Assembly: GCF_037120725.1 (NCBI RefSeq)
Contig: NZ_JBBAXC010000005.1
Coordinates: forward strand, 186,001-250,000
From: Bacillus spongiae
GTDB lineage: Bacteria > Bacillota > Bacilli > Bacillales > Bacillaceae_K
Length of the DNA: 64,000 nt
Direction: 5' to 3'
The notes beneath the pieces were generated by a model. It was not told the DNA's origin. It ran no database searches and worked only from the letters and a program-made list of their open reading frames with translations. The translations under genes and the position numbers were made by a program. Shown here one piece after another: positions 28,198 to 37,873 of this stretch (its first letter is position 1; each line of letters starts with the position of its first letter).

Positions 28198-28421
28198 TTT
28201 TATCTCCTTTTATAATTCAAGCTAATTTTCAATATGAAATGTTGTTGGACCTCCCGAAGATTTAGCGTTACCAATGAATTCAGTTGCTTCAAATTTAGAC
28301 AAGGAGAAGTACATCGGTAAAATAGCTATTTTCTTTTTCATAAAACATTTCAAATTCCGATTTGGACCTTAATTGAGCAATGTTTTATGAACGAAAAAAT
28401 TACTCCCCTCCCCATTTACCT

Positions 28422-28844
28422 TTATTCCTCCGTTCTTTTTTTTCTTAAATAATGGACATACAGCAAAGGAATAGCTGTACTTGCAAATATAACTCCTCCT
28501 ACAATAAACCCCTCTAAAGCGGTATTACCTTCACTTATTGACGTCAAATATCCCCACAAGACTGAAATGATAGTAATAATACCAAACCCTATTTGTAGAC
28601 CCTTTTTTGAATATGTTTTCGTTCCTTCAAAATAGTCAACACTAATACTCGTTGATAAGAAAGTATATAGTACCGTTGTAATCATAAAGACAATCCACAA
28701 TGGGTTTTGCCGCATGCCCTCGAACCCAGCCGTAATCAAATCATATCCTAAAATACCAATTATTCCAGCGGTTTGAACAAGAAAAGTGATACGTATCATT
28801 TTCAAATCCAATAAAATAAGGCGTTCATCCTTAATCTTCTGCAT
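28422..28844 (-). CDS. Four-helix membrane protein paired with an Xre regulator
   Basis: A 140-residue protein from the ATG after AGGAGGAATAAAC; an upstream in-frame start lies inside the preceding gene. Four hydrophobic segments: FLVQTAGIIGILGYDLI, PLWIVFMITTVLYTFL, IGFGIITIISVLWGYL and GFIVGGVIFASTAIPLLYV. The N-terminus is charged (MQKIKDERLILLDLK) and the C-terminus basic. It starts 2 bp after the stop of the small Xre gene, whose 3' end contains its ribosome binding site. Such pairs are common in bacilli, and the regulator probably controls the operon. Function unknown. Confidence 0.75.
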   Translation of the reverse strand: MQKIKDERLILLDLKMIRITFLVQTAGIIGILGYDLITAGFEGMRQNPLWIVFMITTVLYTFLSTSISVDYFEGTKTYSKKGLQIGFGIITIISVLWGYLTSISEGNTALEGFIVGGVIFASTAIPLLYVHYLRKKRTEE

Positions 28845-28846
28845 GT

Positions 28847-29047
28847 TTATTCCTCCTTTTCTACCCAAAATAATTCATCCAACTTGCCGTTTACAGCGTA
28901 GCAAATTTGTAAGCATAGCTTTAACGATGGGTTATATTTTCCCTTTTCAATTAAACTTATTGTTTGACGAGTAATGCCAACTTCATCTGCCAGTTGCTGT
29001 TGTGTTAAACCAGCTTTGACACGGGCTAGCTTTACAAGATTCTTCAA
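28847..29047 (-). CDS. Small Xre-family transcriptional regulator
   Basis: A 66-residue single-domain DNA-binding protein. The helix-turn-helix is KAGLTQQQLADEVGITRQ followed by TISLIEKGKYNPSLKLCLQI, the classic lambda-Cro/Xre arrangement of the YozG/YgzD-like short regulators. The C-terminus (LDELFWVEKEE) matches this group, where the 'LxELFW' end is typical. It is the first gene of a two-gene operon with a membrane protein and is likely autoregulatory. Confidence 0.9.
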   Translation of the reverse strand: MKNLVKLARVKAGLTQQQLADEVGITRQTISLIEKGKYNPSLKLCLQICYAVNGKLDELFWVEKEE

Positions 29048-29180
29048 GAAGACCCCTCCTCACTATAATTGTAACATATAAATTCCATTATGTAATTTAT
29101 ACATTGCATATTCCTCAATTGAACTACTGATTTAGTGAGTGTGTTCAGCACCTATTTCAAATGGTATTTACTCCTCAGAA

Positions 29181-29212
29181 CTAAAAATTCAAGAGGGTCT
29201 CCCCCTCTTGAA
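29181..29212 (-). terminator. Rho-independent terminator
   Basis: TTCAAGAGGG (29188-29197) pairs with CCCTCTTGAA (29203-29212). On the minus strand it is followed by TTTTTAG. It ends the 126-residue gene. Confidence 0.85.
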
Positions 29213-29221
29213 TACATTATA

Positions 29222-29602
29222 CTAGTTTTTTACTACTCTAAAAATTTGCGTGTTGGATGCAAGTGGTTTCCCAGTTGCTTTTTCAACAACCTGTTGTTGA
29301 AAGCGATAGTCTTTGTCATCTTTAAAAGTTACAAGGACTTGGCTACAAGATGTTGGCGCAAGCGTTGATTCTAATATTCCAACACCTAGATCATTAAACT
29401 CAATCGGAACATAGACTCCTGAATCTGGATCAAATATAAACGCCGAAAATTCAGATAACAAATCCAGATTTCCAAGCGTAACAAAAATTCTTACTTCTAA
29501 CCCGTCGAGTAATGGATCAGAATTTACTGTACATACTTGAAAGGATTGCTGCTCATCCACTAATATCGTATCAGGCAATGTCGTAAAGAGTGCTACCGTC
29601 AC
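29222..29602 (-). CDS. Beta-rich protein of unknown function
   Basis: A 126-residue protein from a GTG behind a strong GGGGGGAAGAAT site. No signal peptide or membrane helix. The sequence alternates hydrophobic and polar residues (LEVRIFVTLGNLDLL, SQVLVTFKDDKDYRFQQQVV), predicting a beta-sandwich, and has two cysteines (FQVCTV, PTSCSQ). Its acidic character and strong ribosome binding site are like those of the beta-helix proteins in this window, so a spore or surface structural role is possible. Not recognised. Confidence 0.65.
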   Translation of the reverse strand: MTVALFTTLPDTILVDEQQSFQVCTVNSDPLLDGLEVRIFVTLGNLDLLSEFSAFIFDPDSGVYVPIEFNDLGVGILESTLAPTSCSQVLVTFKDDKDYRFQQQVVEKATGKPLASNTQIFRVVKN

Positions 29603-30060
29603 ATTCTTCCCCCCTTTCTATGATCAGATTATTTCTAACAGAAACGATCTATATACTATATTCATATACTATTAAATTGGTATAGTTGAATGTACTAGTA
29701 GAAAGATTGTTTTTTCATTCGTCTATCATTCTAAGACTAGGTGCAAACGAAACTTCTCTATTAAAACAGGTTATGAACCTGATTAGGAAAGATACTTGTT
29801 CGTGAGAGTATAATGAGAGGGCTTATGTTTTTAATTACCTTAGGCTATTGTCATCTTTTATTGAAGTCTTGTACCACTATTCAATCGAGGAAATAATAGG
29901 TTTGGTGTCTTTCAATTGGAAAGATACTAATTCAGACACCGAAAAACACACTCACATTCTTATCATTATGTAGCTAGGAGAATAATAGATAGCTTAGAAT
30001 AATAATTACTATATTCCTCTGAAATGTTGTGTTACTCTTTTTTAAGGGGGGTTTAAACTG
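29603..30060. other. Intergenic region, no supported gene
   Basis: Separates two divergent genes and should hold both promoters. A 23-28-codon frame near 29810-29900 has a weak site (GAGAGGG) but no other support. Confidence 0.3.
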
Positions 30061-30588
30061 GTGTTTATAGAAAGAGAAGATGGCAACATGGGATTTGTTC
30101 TATATGGACCTCGGTTCAGTAAATGGCAATATATTATCACTGATGAAGAGCAATATTTTAAGATATCAAAAATTTATGAAAGATTAATGGGAATATTCGC
30201 CTTATCTATAGTGATTATCTTTTGCTTAATGGTATTCATTGATTTTACATTCTTGGCATTAGTAGTTCCTGTGATAAGTATTTTCTATTCTGTACTTAAA
30301 AAGTCGCTTGCCCATTGTGAAAAAGAAGAACACAACAGAGAAGCTTACAAGGTGACATTTAGTCAAATAATGGAGGAGATTGCGGAAAGTAAAAACCCAA
30401 TTATTTGGTTTATGGCATTAATATCTGGACTTTTCTTTTCTGTCTTAATTATTTATCCGTTTATAAGTGACATAATTAATAAAGAAGAGTTAGATTCTTT
30501 TTATTTATGGGGAATTCCTTTCATTTTGCTCCTGACAGTACTTTTTGCATTAGTATTTGTAGCATCTATTCGAAAAAATAAATCTTGA
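30061..30588 (+). CDS. Membrane protein of unknown function
   Basis: A 175-residue protein from a GTG with AAGGGGGG nine bases upstream. An N-terminal soluble stretch (EDGNMGFVLYGPRFSKWQYI) is followed by a pair of membrane helices (IFALSIVIIFCLMVFIDFTF, LALVVPVISIFY). A charged helix (KKSLAHCEKEEHNREAY) comes next, then two more membrane helices (WFMALISGLFFSVLIIYPFI, GIPFILLLTVLFALVFVA). It ends in RKNKS. No known family. It is monocistronic, with its own terminator. Confidence 0.75.
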   Translation: MFIEREDGNMGFVLYGPRFSKWQYIITDEEQYFKISKIYERLMGIFALSIVIIFCLMVFIDFTFLALVVPVISIFYSVLKKSLAHCEKEEHNREAYKVTFSQIMEEIAESKNPIIWFMALISGLFFSVLIIYPFISDIINKEELDSFYLWGIPFILLLTVLFALVFVASIRKNKS

Positions 30589-30591
30589 ACT

Positions 30592-30621
30592 AAAGAGAGT
30601 CATTTGATGATTCTCTTTTTA
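30592..30621 (+). terminator. Rho-independent terminator
   Basis: AAAGAGA..TCAT / ATGA..TCTCTTT stem with a 3-nt loop, followed by TTTTAC. It ends the membrane-protein gene. Confidence 0.8.
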
Positions 30622-30944
30622 CTATCTGAAAAGTTATTATAATAGAAACAGATAGGCTAAAATATAATTGCATCAATCATACTTTTTAAACAACGTACAC
30701 TTTGTCTTTGTTATTAAAAACAATCGGATAATGACATGCAGAATATTTAGTGAATCCCTGCCCCTCAATTCTCCAGCCTTTAAACTTTTTTAAACGTGAT
30801 GTACATCACCCTTAACCGCTTGAACGTTTTTCTAGAGTTACAAATGCAAAAGCTTTCAAGTATGATAAAAAATATTCATTTATGGTATTGATTTTGGTTC
30901 GTTTTCCATATAAAATGTTTTAAAATATTTATATTATTGCGTCG

Positions 30945-31150
30945 ATGATTAGGATTAGTAATTTGAATCAACTAATACAGAGAGGGAACAGTTGCTGAGA
31001 AGTTCCTATAGATATTCAAGTGAACCTACCTATGAGATCTGTGTGAAAAAACACAGCGGTTAAAACCGTTAAACAATGAAGTGTAAAGCTGAGCTTTAAA
31101 TTAGGGTGGTACCACCAGAAATGGTCCCTAACTTAAAGCTCAGCTTTTTG
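30945..31150 (+). promoter_or_regulatory. T-box leader controlling proS
   Basis: The T-box sequence AGGGTGGTACCACC lies at 31103-31116 and a terminator (AAAGCTGAGCTTT / AAAGCTCAGCTTTTT) at 31085-31149. Upstream, Stem I shows the AGAGAG bulge, a distal GGAAC/GTTCC stem, and an AGTGA-type loop followed by the specifier CCT at 31026-31028, a proline codon. Uncharged tRNA-Pro should pair with the T-box and favour the antiterminator, raising synthesis of the prolyl-tRNA synthetase 24 bp downstream. Confidence 0.93.
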
Positions 31151-31173
31151 CATTTATTAGTAGGAGGGAGATT

Positions 31174-32604
31174 ATGTCGAAGAATTTTGTTGAAAAAATA
31201 ACGAACATGGAAGTTGATTTTGCCCAATGGTATACAGATGTTGTAACGAAAGCAAAACTTGTTGATTATTCAAGTGTCCGAGGAAGTATGGTCATACGAC
31301 CATATGGGTACAGCATTTGGGAAAATATTAAAGATCAACTAGACAAAAAAATTAAAGAGACTGGACATGAAAATGTTTATATGCCGCTTTTAATCCCTGA
31401 AAGTTTACTACAAAAAGAAAAAGATCATATTGAAGGCTTTGCTCCTGAGGTTGCATGGGTAACACATGGAGGTGAGGAAGAATTACAGGAACGTTTGTGT
31501 ATTCGACCTACATCAGAGGTTTTATTTGCAGAACATTATAAAAATATTATTCACTCTTATAGAGATTTACCAAAGTTATATAATCAGTGGGCCAATGTTG
31601 TAAGGTGGGAAAAAACGACTCGTCCTTTTCTTAGAACATTAGAGTTTTTATGGCAAGAAGGACACACCTGTCATGAAACAGAGGAAGAGGCGATTAATGA
31701 AACTAAAAAAATGCTTGGAGTTTATTCGACATTATGTGAAGAACTTTTAGCTATACCTGTAATAAAAGGCAAAAAAACAAACAAAGAAAAATTTGCTGGC
31801 GCTAAATTCACCTACACAGTAGAGAGCCTTATGCATGATGGTAAAGCATTACAAGCAGCAACGTCCCACTTTTTAGGGGATGGTTTTGCTAAATCTTTTG
31901 GCATTAGCTTTTTAGACAGAGATGGTAAGCTCCAAAATGTACAACAAACGTCTTGGGGATTTACCACACGAATAATTGGTGCAATGATTATGGTTCATGG
32001 TGATAATAGAGGGTTAGTTTTACCACCAAAAGTCGCCCCTACTCAAGTGATGATCGTTCCGATTGCTCAACACAAGGAAGGTGTCATAGACCATGCTTAT
32101 TCAATAAAGGAAAAACTCTCTGATATGGTTCGAATTGATATCGATGCAAGTGAAAAACAACCAGGTTGGAAATTTAATGAATATGAAATGCAAGGGATTC
32201 CTTTACGTCTAGAAGTAGGACCTAGAGATATTGAAAAAGAACAGGTCGTGTTAGTAAGGCGCGATTCTGGTGAAAAAATAACGGTTTTAATCAATGAATT
32301 AGAAAGTAAAATACAAGAAATTTTATCTGACATTCAAAACAGCATGTATGCAAAAGCGGCAAAGCACCTTAAGAGTAACACATCAATTGCTTCGAACTTA
32401 GAAGAATTTAAAAGTATCTTACATGAAGAAAATCGTTTTATTAAAGCGATGTGGTGTGGTGACGTAGCTTGTGAGGACTTGATAAAAGAAGAAAGTGGTG
32501 CAACATCTCGTTGTATACCATTTCAACAAGATGAGCTTTCAGATAAATGTGTTTGCTGTAATAAAGAGGCAAAGCACATGGTGTATTGGGCAAAAGCCTA
32601 TTAA
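31174..32604 (+). CDS. proS: Prolyl-tRNA synthetase, archaeal/eukaryotic (type 3) form
   Basis: A 476-residue class II synthetase. Motif 2 is [14 protein letters not shown], motif 3 lies in [17 protein letters not shown], and the proline-site segment CIRPTSE is clear. There is no internal editing (INS) domain. Instead the protein has the anticodon domain plus a C-terminal zinc domain with CGDVAC and CVCC cysteine pairs, the type 3 architecture. Bacilli often carry this as a second ProS besides the bacterial type, so this may be the extra, starvation-induced copy. It is controlled by the T-box directly upstream. Confidence 0.95.
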   Translation: MSKNFVEKITNMEVDFAQWYTDVVTKAKLVDYSSVRGSMVIRPYGYSIWENIKDQLDKKIKETGHENVYMPLLIPESLLQKEKDHIEGFAPEVAWVTHGGEEELQERLCIRPTSEVLFAEHYKNIIHSYRDLPKLYNQWANVVRWEKTTRPFLRTLEFLWQEGHTCHETEEEAINETKKMLGVYSTLCEELLAIPVIKGKKTNKEKFAGAKFTYTVESLMHDGKALQAATSHFLGDGFAKSFGISFLDRDGKLQNVQQTSWGFTTRIIGAMIMVHGDNRGLVLPPKVAPTQVMIVPIAQHKEGVIDHAYSIKEKLSDMVRIDIDASEKQPGWKFNEYEMQGIPLRLEVGPRDIEKEQVVLVRRDSGEKITVLINELESKIQEILSDIQNSMYAKAAKHLKSNTSIASNLEEFKSILHEENRFIKAMWCGDVACEDLIKEESGATSRCIPFQQDELSDKCVCCNKEAKHMVYWAKAY

Positions 32605-32629
32605 AAATTTCATCGTTTAGTCTGTAAGG

Positions 32630-32665
32630 GAGCAAGTCACTATTAATCAATAGGATGACTTGCTC
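32630..32665 (+). terminator. Hairpin, probable terminator of proS
   Basis: GAGCAAGTCA (32630-32639) pairs with TGACTTGCTC (32656-32665), 25 bp after the stop. The T run is weak (TCTACTGTT). Confidence 0.6.
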
Positions 32666-33294
32666 TCTACTGTTAGTAAGTTAATATTGGGTGCAGCGAG
32701 AAGATTTTTCTGTAGAAAGAGTTAACAAGAATTTAAACCCTAGCCAAATTGTTTCTTGCTATCTTCTCTTTTTTCTTCAAAAAAGAAAAAGATTACATCT
32801 TTTTATGCAATTCTACTCCCCTTAGCTTGATCCCACAAAAAGATTATACCAACATTATATCCCCCCTACTCGGACCACTCTATAATCATAACCTTTAATC
32901 GATAAAGCCCTTTCCCATAAGATGCACAATGTCCTCATGGATAATTTCATTTTTTAAACTCTAGTGGAGGAAGCAAGTTCCTATTATCACAGTAGGAGAC
33001 AATTCATTATTTGGACCATTTTAGTTGGATATATAAGCAGATTTACACACATACTTTATAATCTAATAGCATCCTTTTTTCACTCAAACTGTCACCCGAG
33101 TCATTACTCAAAAATTCATAAAAAACAGTAAATTATATCATAATAAGCCTATTGTAAAATTACAGAATCAAAGGAAAGTATTACAAGTTAAATAGGTCGT
33201 TTTTCTCTAACTTTTACCGTAGTTGTATGATAATATGTTATTGCAATATCATATTACATTTTGAATAAAATATACTACTTAGGAGGTAGTGACT
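32666..33294. other. Intergenic region, no gene recognised
   Basis: 630 bp, AT-rich. Near the nucleotidase gene there is an imperfect palindrome (AATATG..CATATT around 33232-33257) that could be an operator. No coding frame or RNA structure supported. Confidence 0.3.
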
Positions 33295-35280
33295 ATGAAT
33301 ATGAAAACGCTTATTTCGATAGGAATAGTTTTCATCGTTGTCATTGCAGGAGTGATTTTCTTCACGAATAATGGTGACAAAGATACGAATAAGGAAGGGA
33401 CTAGCGAGAAAACGATCGTTGACCTTCGTATTCTTGAAACGACAGATATCCATGTTAATTTAGCGAACTACGATTATTATCAGGACGACACGACTGATAA
33501 ATATGGACTAGTTAAAACGTCTACCTTGATTGAGGAAGCTCGTAACGAAGTGACAAATAGCTTGTTGTTTGATAATGGTGATCTTATTCAAGGGAATCCA
33601 TTAGGTGACCATGTCGCAAAAATTGATGTCCTTGAAGATGGCGAAACACATCCCGTATACAAAGCCATGAACTTACTCAATTATGATGCTGGAAATATTG
33701 GGAACCATGAATTCAACTATGGATTAGATTTTCTAGAAACAACATTAAAGGGCTCTAACTTCCCTTACGTCAATGCGAATGTTTATATTGATGATAATAA
33801 TGATAACCCAGAGGATGACAAAAATTATTTTGAACCTTATGTCATTCTTGATAAGAAAGTGAAAGACCAAAATGATAAAGAGCACACACTGAAAGTTGGT
33901 GTGATCGGCTTTACTCCTCCGCAAATTATGCAATGGGATAAAGCTAATTTAGATGGAAACGTCATTGCGAAGGATATTATTGAAACAGCGAATAAATTTA
34001 TTCCTGAAATGAAAGAAAACGGCGCAGATATTATTGTTGCTATTCCTCACTCTGGAATTGGTACTGTTACCGCTGAGGGAATGGAAGAAAACGCAACCTA
34101 TGATTTAACATCTGTTGAAGGAATTGACGCGATTCTATTCGGTCATTCACACAGTGTATTTCCAGGACCGGATTATGCTGACCTAGAAGGTGCAGACATT
34201 GAAAAAGGAACGATCAATGGAGTTCCATCTGTTATGCCAGGATACTGGGGTAGCCACTTAGGACTAGTGGATTTACAGCTTGAAAAGACTGATGATGAGT
34301 GGGTTGTAACAAGTGGGAAAACTTCTACGAGAGCAATTGCTGACGAAGAAGGTAATTCTCTAGTAGATCGAGATGAAGAAATGTTCAAAGCGATTGAAGA
34401 AGATCATAATGCCACTATTGACTGGGTAAGAAGTGCTGTCGGTAATACGACCGCTCCAATCAACAGTTATTTTGCACAAGTACAAGATGATCCATCTATT
34501 CAAATCGTGACAAATGCGCAAAAATGGTATGTTGAAAAGTACATTCAAGGTACTGAATTAGAAGGTATTCCTGTATTATCAGCAGGTGCTCCATTTAAGG
34601 CCGGTACACGCGGAGATGTAACGTATTACACGGATATCCCTACTGGCGAAATTGCAATTAAAAACGTCGCTGACCTCTATTTGTACCCGAACACTCTCCA
34701 AGCTGTAATGATTACGGGTGCAGAATTGAAAGAATGGTTAGAAATGTCAGCAGGTCAATTTAACCAAATTGATGTGACTTCAACAGAAGAACAACCATTA
34801 GTAAACATGGAATTCCGTTCATATAATTTCGATGTTATCGATGGTGTACAATATGAAATTGATGTAACAGAACCGAATAGATATACCGTTGAAGGCGAAA
34901 TCGCAAACGAAAATGCGAACCGAATTAAAAACCTAATGTTTGAAGGAAAAGAAGTAGATCCAGAACAACAATTTATTGTTGCAACAAACAACTATCGTGC
35001 AAGCGGCGGTGGTAGCTTCCCTGCAATTGACGGAACCAATATTGTCATCGAAGCACCAAATGAAAATCGTCAAGTCGTTATTGACTACATTTTAGAAAAA
35101 GAAACAATCGATCCAGCAGCTGACGGCAACTGGACATTCAGCACGATCGCTGAAGACGTTAACGTTTTCTTTGAATCATCACCAAAAGCACAAGATTATA
35201 TAACAGATGCTACTCCATTTGAGTACGTTGATACACTAGAAAGCGGATTTGCTAAATACATCATTAACTTAAACAAGTAA
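33295..35280 (+). CDS. Membrane-anchored 2',3'-cyclic nucleotide phosphodiesterase/nucleotidase (CpdB-like)
   Basis: About 661 residues from the ATG eight bases after AGGAGG. Residues about 4-24 form an N-terminal anchor, so the enzyme works outside the cell. A calcineurin-like metallophosphatase domain follows: ETTDIHVNL, DNGDLIQGNPLGD, GNIGNHEFNYG, IPHSGIG and FGHSHSVFPG provide the two-metal ligands. The 5'-nucleotidase C-terminal domain includes GAPFKAGTRGDVTYYTDIP and NYRASGGGSFPA. The DIHxxL and TYYTDI patterns fit CpdB/YfkN rather than UshA. It salvages phosphate and nucleosides from extracellular nucleotides. No LPxTG anchor. Confidence 0.9.
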   Translation: MNMKTLISIGIVFIVVIAGVIFFTNNGDKDTNKEGTSEKTIVDLRILETTDIHVNLANYDYYQDDTTDKYGLVKTSTLIEEARNEVTNSLLFDNGDLIQGNPLGDHVAKIDVLEDGETHPVYKAMNLLNYDAGNIGNHEFNYGLDFLETTLKGSNFPYVNANVYIDDNNDNPEDDKNYFEPYVILDKKVKDQNDKEHTLKVGVIGFTPPQIMQWDKANLDGNVIAKDIIETANKFIPEMKENGADIIVAIPHSGIGTVTAEGMEENATYDLTSVEGIDAILFGHSHSVFPGPDYADLEGADIEKGTINGVPSVMPGYWGSHLGLVDLQLEKTDDEWVVTSGKTSTRAIADEEGNSLVDRDEEMFKAIEEDHNATIDWVRSAVGNTTAPINSYFAQVQDDPSIQIVTNAQKWYVEKYIQGTELEGIPVLSAGAPFKAGTRGDVTYYTDIPTGEIAIKNVADLYLYPNTLQAVMITGAELKEWLEMSAGQFNQIDVTSTEEQPLVNMEFRSYNFDVIDGVQYEIDVTEPNRYTVEGEIANENANRIKNLMFEGKEVDPEQQFIVATNNYRASGGGSFPAIDGTNIVIEAPNENRQVVIDYILEKETIDPAADGNWTFSTIAEDVNVFFESSPKAQDYITDATPFEYVDTLESGFAKYIINLNK

Positions 35281-35293
35281 TGAAAATTGTGAA

Positions 35294-35328
35294 AAACCCA
35301 TTAGTACTCCATACTAATGGGTTTTTTT
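35294..35328 (+). terminator. Rho-independent terminator
   Basis: AAACCCATTAGTA pairs perfectly with TACTAATGGGTTT and a T run follows, 13 bp after the nucleotidase stop. Confidence 0.93.
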
Positions 35329-35455
35329 CTAATTTATCATTATGTTTTTTACAGGTTATGAAGTCTCCGCAATCATTCCATCACTATTCCTTCTATTTTC
35401 GTTAAGAAAATAATATGGATTCGACCACTTCCTCGCATGCATGAATCGGAAGGGT

Positions 35456-36142
35456 TTATTCCTTTCCTTCTTTAGAAAGATATTTATGTATAGCGGCTCG
35501 TGCCAGACAAGTAGCTGAATCGACCAGTGTAATATGACTCCATTTCTTGTGAGAAACAACATTGATGTCAGTACAGGCGATAATAGCCGTATCGACGTGT
35601 CCATCCAGTTCCTTTTCTAATTGACTCCATAGCTTATAGGATACATTTACATCCTCGCTTTTAATTGCAGCTATCAACTGATTAACCATTGTTTGCCAAT
35701 GAGGTTTATGAATGTAGTTTACTTCTAATTCGCTGAGCCCCTGTTCATATATCCCTGATTGAACCGTAGCTTCAGTAGCTAAAAGTGCCGTTCGATGTGA
35801 AGATTGTGGAAGGGCTTTAATTGACTCCTCCACCATGTTGATAATTGGTACGGTTATCATCTCTTTCAACTGATCAATGTACAGATGGGCAGTATTACAT
35901 GGCATTGCAATAAAATCAACACCTGTTTTCTCCAGTCTCTTCGCACCAGTGATAATGGCTTGTTCCATTTCTTTATGATTAATAGGTTTATCGATATAAA
36001 AAGGAGTTGGACATGAATAGATCATCATATGTGGAAAGTCCATATCATCCTTTGCACCATAAACCGCCTGACATTGCTCAACAACTAAATCTACGAATGG
36101 ACCGGTAGACTTAGGTCCCATCCCTGCTAATATCCCAATCAT
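35456..36142 (-). CDS. Aspartate/glutamate racemase family protein
   Basis: A 228-residue cytosolic racemase. The N-terminal IGILAGMGPKSTGPF loop and the two catalytic cysteines, FIAMPCNTAH and AIIACTDINVV, are the family marks; the second usually reads GCTE, so the ACTD variant may point to a different substrate range. Two Rossmann-like halves are apparent. PLP-independent interconversion of D/L-Asp, Glu or other amino acids is expected. The ATG follows AGGAGGAACAA. It appears monocistronic. Confidence 0.9.
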   Translation of the reverse strand: MIGILAGMGPKSTGPFVDLVVEQCQAVYGAKDDMDFPHMMIYSCPTPFYIDKPINHKEMEQAIITGAKRLEKTGVDFIAMPCNTAHLYIDQLKEMITVPIINMVEESIKALPQSSHRTALLATEATVQSGIYEQGLSELEVNYIHKPHWQTMVNQLIAAIKSEDVNVSYKLWSQLEKELDGHVDTAIIACTDINVVSHKKWSHITLVDSATCLARAAIHKYLSKEGKE

Positions 36143-36224
36143 TTGTTCCTCCTATGTACTTGTATTCTTTACAATAGGTACTCCTTTATCACAATAATAG
36201 GTAACAACAAGAAGTAATCGTTTA

Positions 36225-36623
36225 TTACACCATAGGTTTGCTCAAATGCTCATGAATCAACTTCCAATAATTGTCCTCCGTCTTAACAAAAACATTCGTC
36301 GCCCTTCCACTACCAGATACTAGTTTCCCATTATTATAGCCTTGATAATGATATGTATATAAACATGTTGCAGACCTGTCATTCATGCTGACCCAGTTTA
36401 CATTCGAGATTGAATAGACCTCATCCTTTATTTCTCCCCATGCATATTCAAAATAACGTTGGATTTCTTCCATCGAAGAGCATGATTGATTCGTGAACCA
36501 ATAAATCGCCTGGGGATGAAGTACTTGTTGTACCTTTTGGAAATCATGCGTATTCGTTGCTTCAATGTATTTTGCCAATGCTTCCTTACAATTCAACTCA
36601 ATCACTTCCATTCCTATAATCAT
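36225..36623 (-). CDS. NTF2/SnoaL-like protein
   Basis: A 132-residue cone-shaped alpha+beta barrel protein. EALAKYIEATNTHDFQKVQQ, HPQAIYWFTNQS, SATCLYTYHYQG and NYWKLIHEHLS match the SnoaL/DUF4440 pattern, in which a pocket binds small ligands. His117 of IHEHLS and Asp34 are the usual pocket residues, but no enzyme activity can be named. The start is uncertain: the first ATG has GAGGG only four bases away, and a GTG five codons later has AGGA. It lies about 80 bp upstream of the racemase gene on the same strand. Confidence 0.75.
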   Translation of the reverse strand: MIIGMEVIELNCKEALAKYIEATNTHDFQKVQQVLHPQAIYWFTNQSCSSMEEIQRYFEYAWGEIKDEVYSISNVNWVSMNDRSATCLYTYHYQGYNNGKLVSGSGRATNVFVKTEDNYWKLIHEHLSKPMV

Positions 36624-36923
36624 ACACCCTCTTTACTTTACAATGTTTCCTATCATTGTTAAATATCAGAAATATGTGCACGTTGCATACCTTAAGTAAG
36701 TATTTAACATGCTGTATAAAACAAATTGATTATTGACTTAAAGAAAGCAAGCCCAAAATAGATGTTGAATCATATAATACAAATAATTGCTTCCTTCATA
36801 TTATGATTGTCGCTCAATTCTTAAAGGACTCGGACAAAACCTAGTCATCCGTACAAGCGTAACTTGTCCTTACTAATAGAATAAAGTAATACTATATTAT
36901 TGGAAAGGAGATGTTATGAATTC

Positions 36924-37037
36924 ATGCAGAAAATTTTACCTAAAACGACAATGATAATAAGATCATTCTTAATAAACATAATGTCTCCTTTTTGTATATA
37001 CTATGTAAGAACACAAGTGCAGGCGATTAATCAATGA
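36924..37037 (+). CDS. Possible 37-residue leader ORF coupled to the next gene
   Basis: A frame from ATG 36924 ends in TGA overlapping the ATG of the next gene by 4 bp (ATGA). A good AAAGGAG site lies 13 bases upstream, but it also serves a 12-codon frame at 36916. The product is basic and hydrophobic (MIIRSFLINIMSPFCIYY). The downstream gene has only a weak site of its own, so coupling would explain its translation. Support is otherwise thin. Confidence 0.3.
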   Translation: MQKILPKTTMIIRSFLINIMSPFCIYYVRTQVQAINQ

Positions 37038-37657
37038 ATAATGAACAGCAATTAGTATTTGGATCATGGATTCAAGCCATCGGGACAACAGTCGCTGCCA
37101 TTGGGGCTACCCCTTCAAAAATTCTTTCAGAGGAGCAACTCGAAGGGTTAAGCGTAATCGGAAACGTCGGTCAAGCAGTAGGAAATGCTTTAATTGCAGA
37201 TACCATTGAAGAGTTTGATTTGACCAAAGCGGGAAATGAAATCCAATCAATCGGAAATTTAACCGTTATTAGTGGAATTGTTATCGATTTTGATGAAGAC
37301 ACAAAACTAAATTTGGATATTAGCGGAAACTTACTCCAAGCACTCGGTGGAAGTGCGGCTGTTTCCGAAACATTTAATGAGGACCCTTCAGTTGATGTCC
37401 TTCTTGCCATTTATGGCGACCTTCTTCAAGTGATTGGGAACTCACTACAAGCCATTGCCGGGATCATAGAATCCAAAGATCGCGACAGTGGAAATATAAA
37501 TGAAATTGGAAGTTGGATTCAAGCCATCGGATCGATTCTAGCCGCTTTAGTCACAAGTAAAGAAGTAACTGAAAATCTTGAAGAAAATAATCGCAATAAC
37601 CAGAATGCCTTCGCTCAACCACGAACGACAAATCGTACCCATTTTCCTTTCTTTTGA
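37034..37657 (+). CDS. Repetitive protein, DUF6944-like
   Basis: A 207-residue soluble protein built from degenerate repeats of the form GxxLQAIGNxLxAI: GSWIQAIGTTVAAIGA, SVIGNVGQAVGNALIA, ISGNLLQALGGSAAV, YGDLLQVIGNSLQAI and GSWIQAIGSILAALV. Nearly every repeat has a Gly-x-x-hydrophobic-Gln pattern, suggesting stacked helices. DUF6944 repetitive proteins of bacilli look like this; the function is unknown and a spore-associated role is only a guess. The C-terminus is polar (ENNRNNQNAFAQPRTTN). A strong terminator follows. Confidence 0.75.
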   Translation: MNNEQQLVFGSWIQAIGTTVAAIGATPSKILSEEQLEGLSVIGNVGQAVGNALIADTIEEFDLTKAGNEIQSIGNLTVISGIVIDFDEDTKLNLDISGNLLQALGGSAAVSETFNEDPSVDVLLAIYGDLLQVIGNSLQAIAGIIESKDRDSGNINEIGSWIQAIGSILAALVTSKEVTENLEENNRNNQNAFAQPRTTNRTHFPFF

Positions 37658-37677
37658 AATGAATCGAAAAAATCGGA

Positions 37678-37712
37678 ACCCTCTGCTATCACTATTTTCA
37701 GCAGAGGGTATT
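37678..37712 (+). terminator. Rho-independent terminator
   Basis: ACCCTCTGCT (37678-37687) pairs with AGCAGAGGGT (37700-37709), followed by ATTTACTTT. Confidence 0.85.
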
Positions 37713-37873
37713 TACTTTGTAAAACCCCGATAAAGTAATTCGTTTTTACTTTCCAATTGGCTAAGTCGATATTTATATTCATTACCCATTTTAATTTAGA
37801 AAAAAATTTACCGTATAGGTGACTTTTCTACAGCATTTTCAGTATTTAATATGTAGAAAGGTGGTAAAATGGT

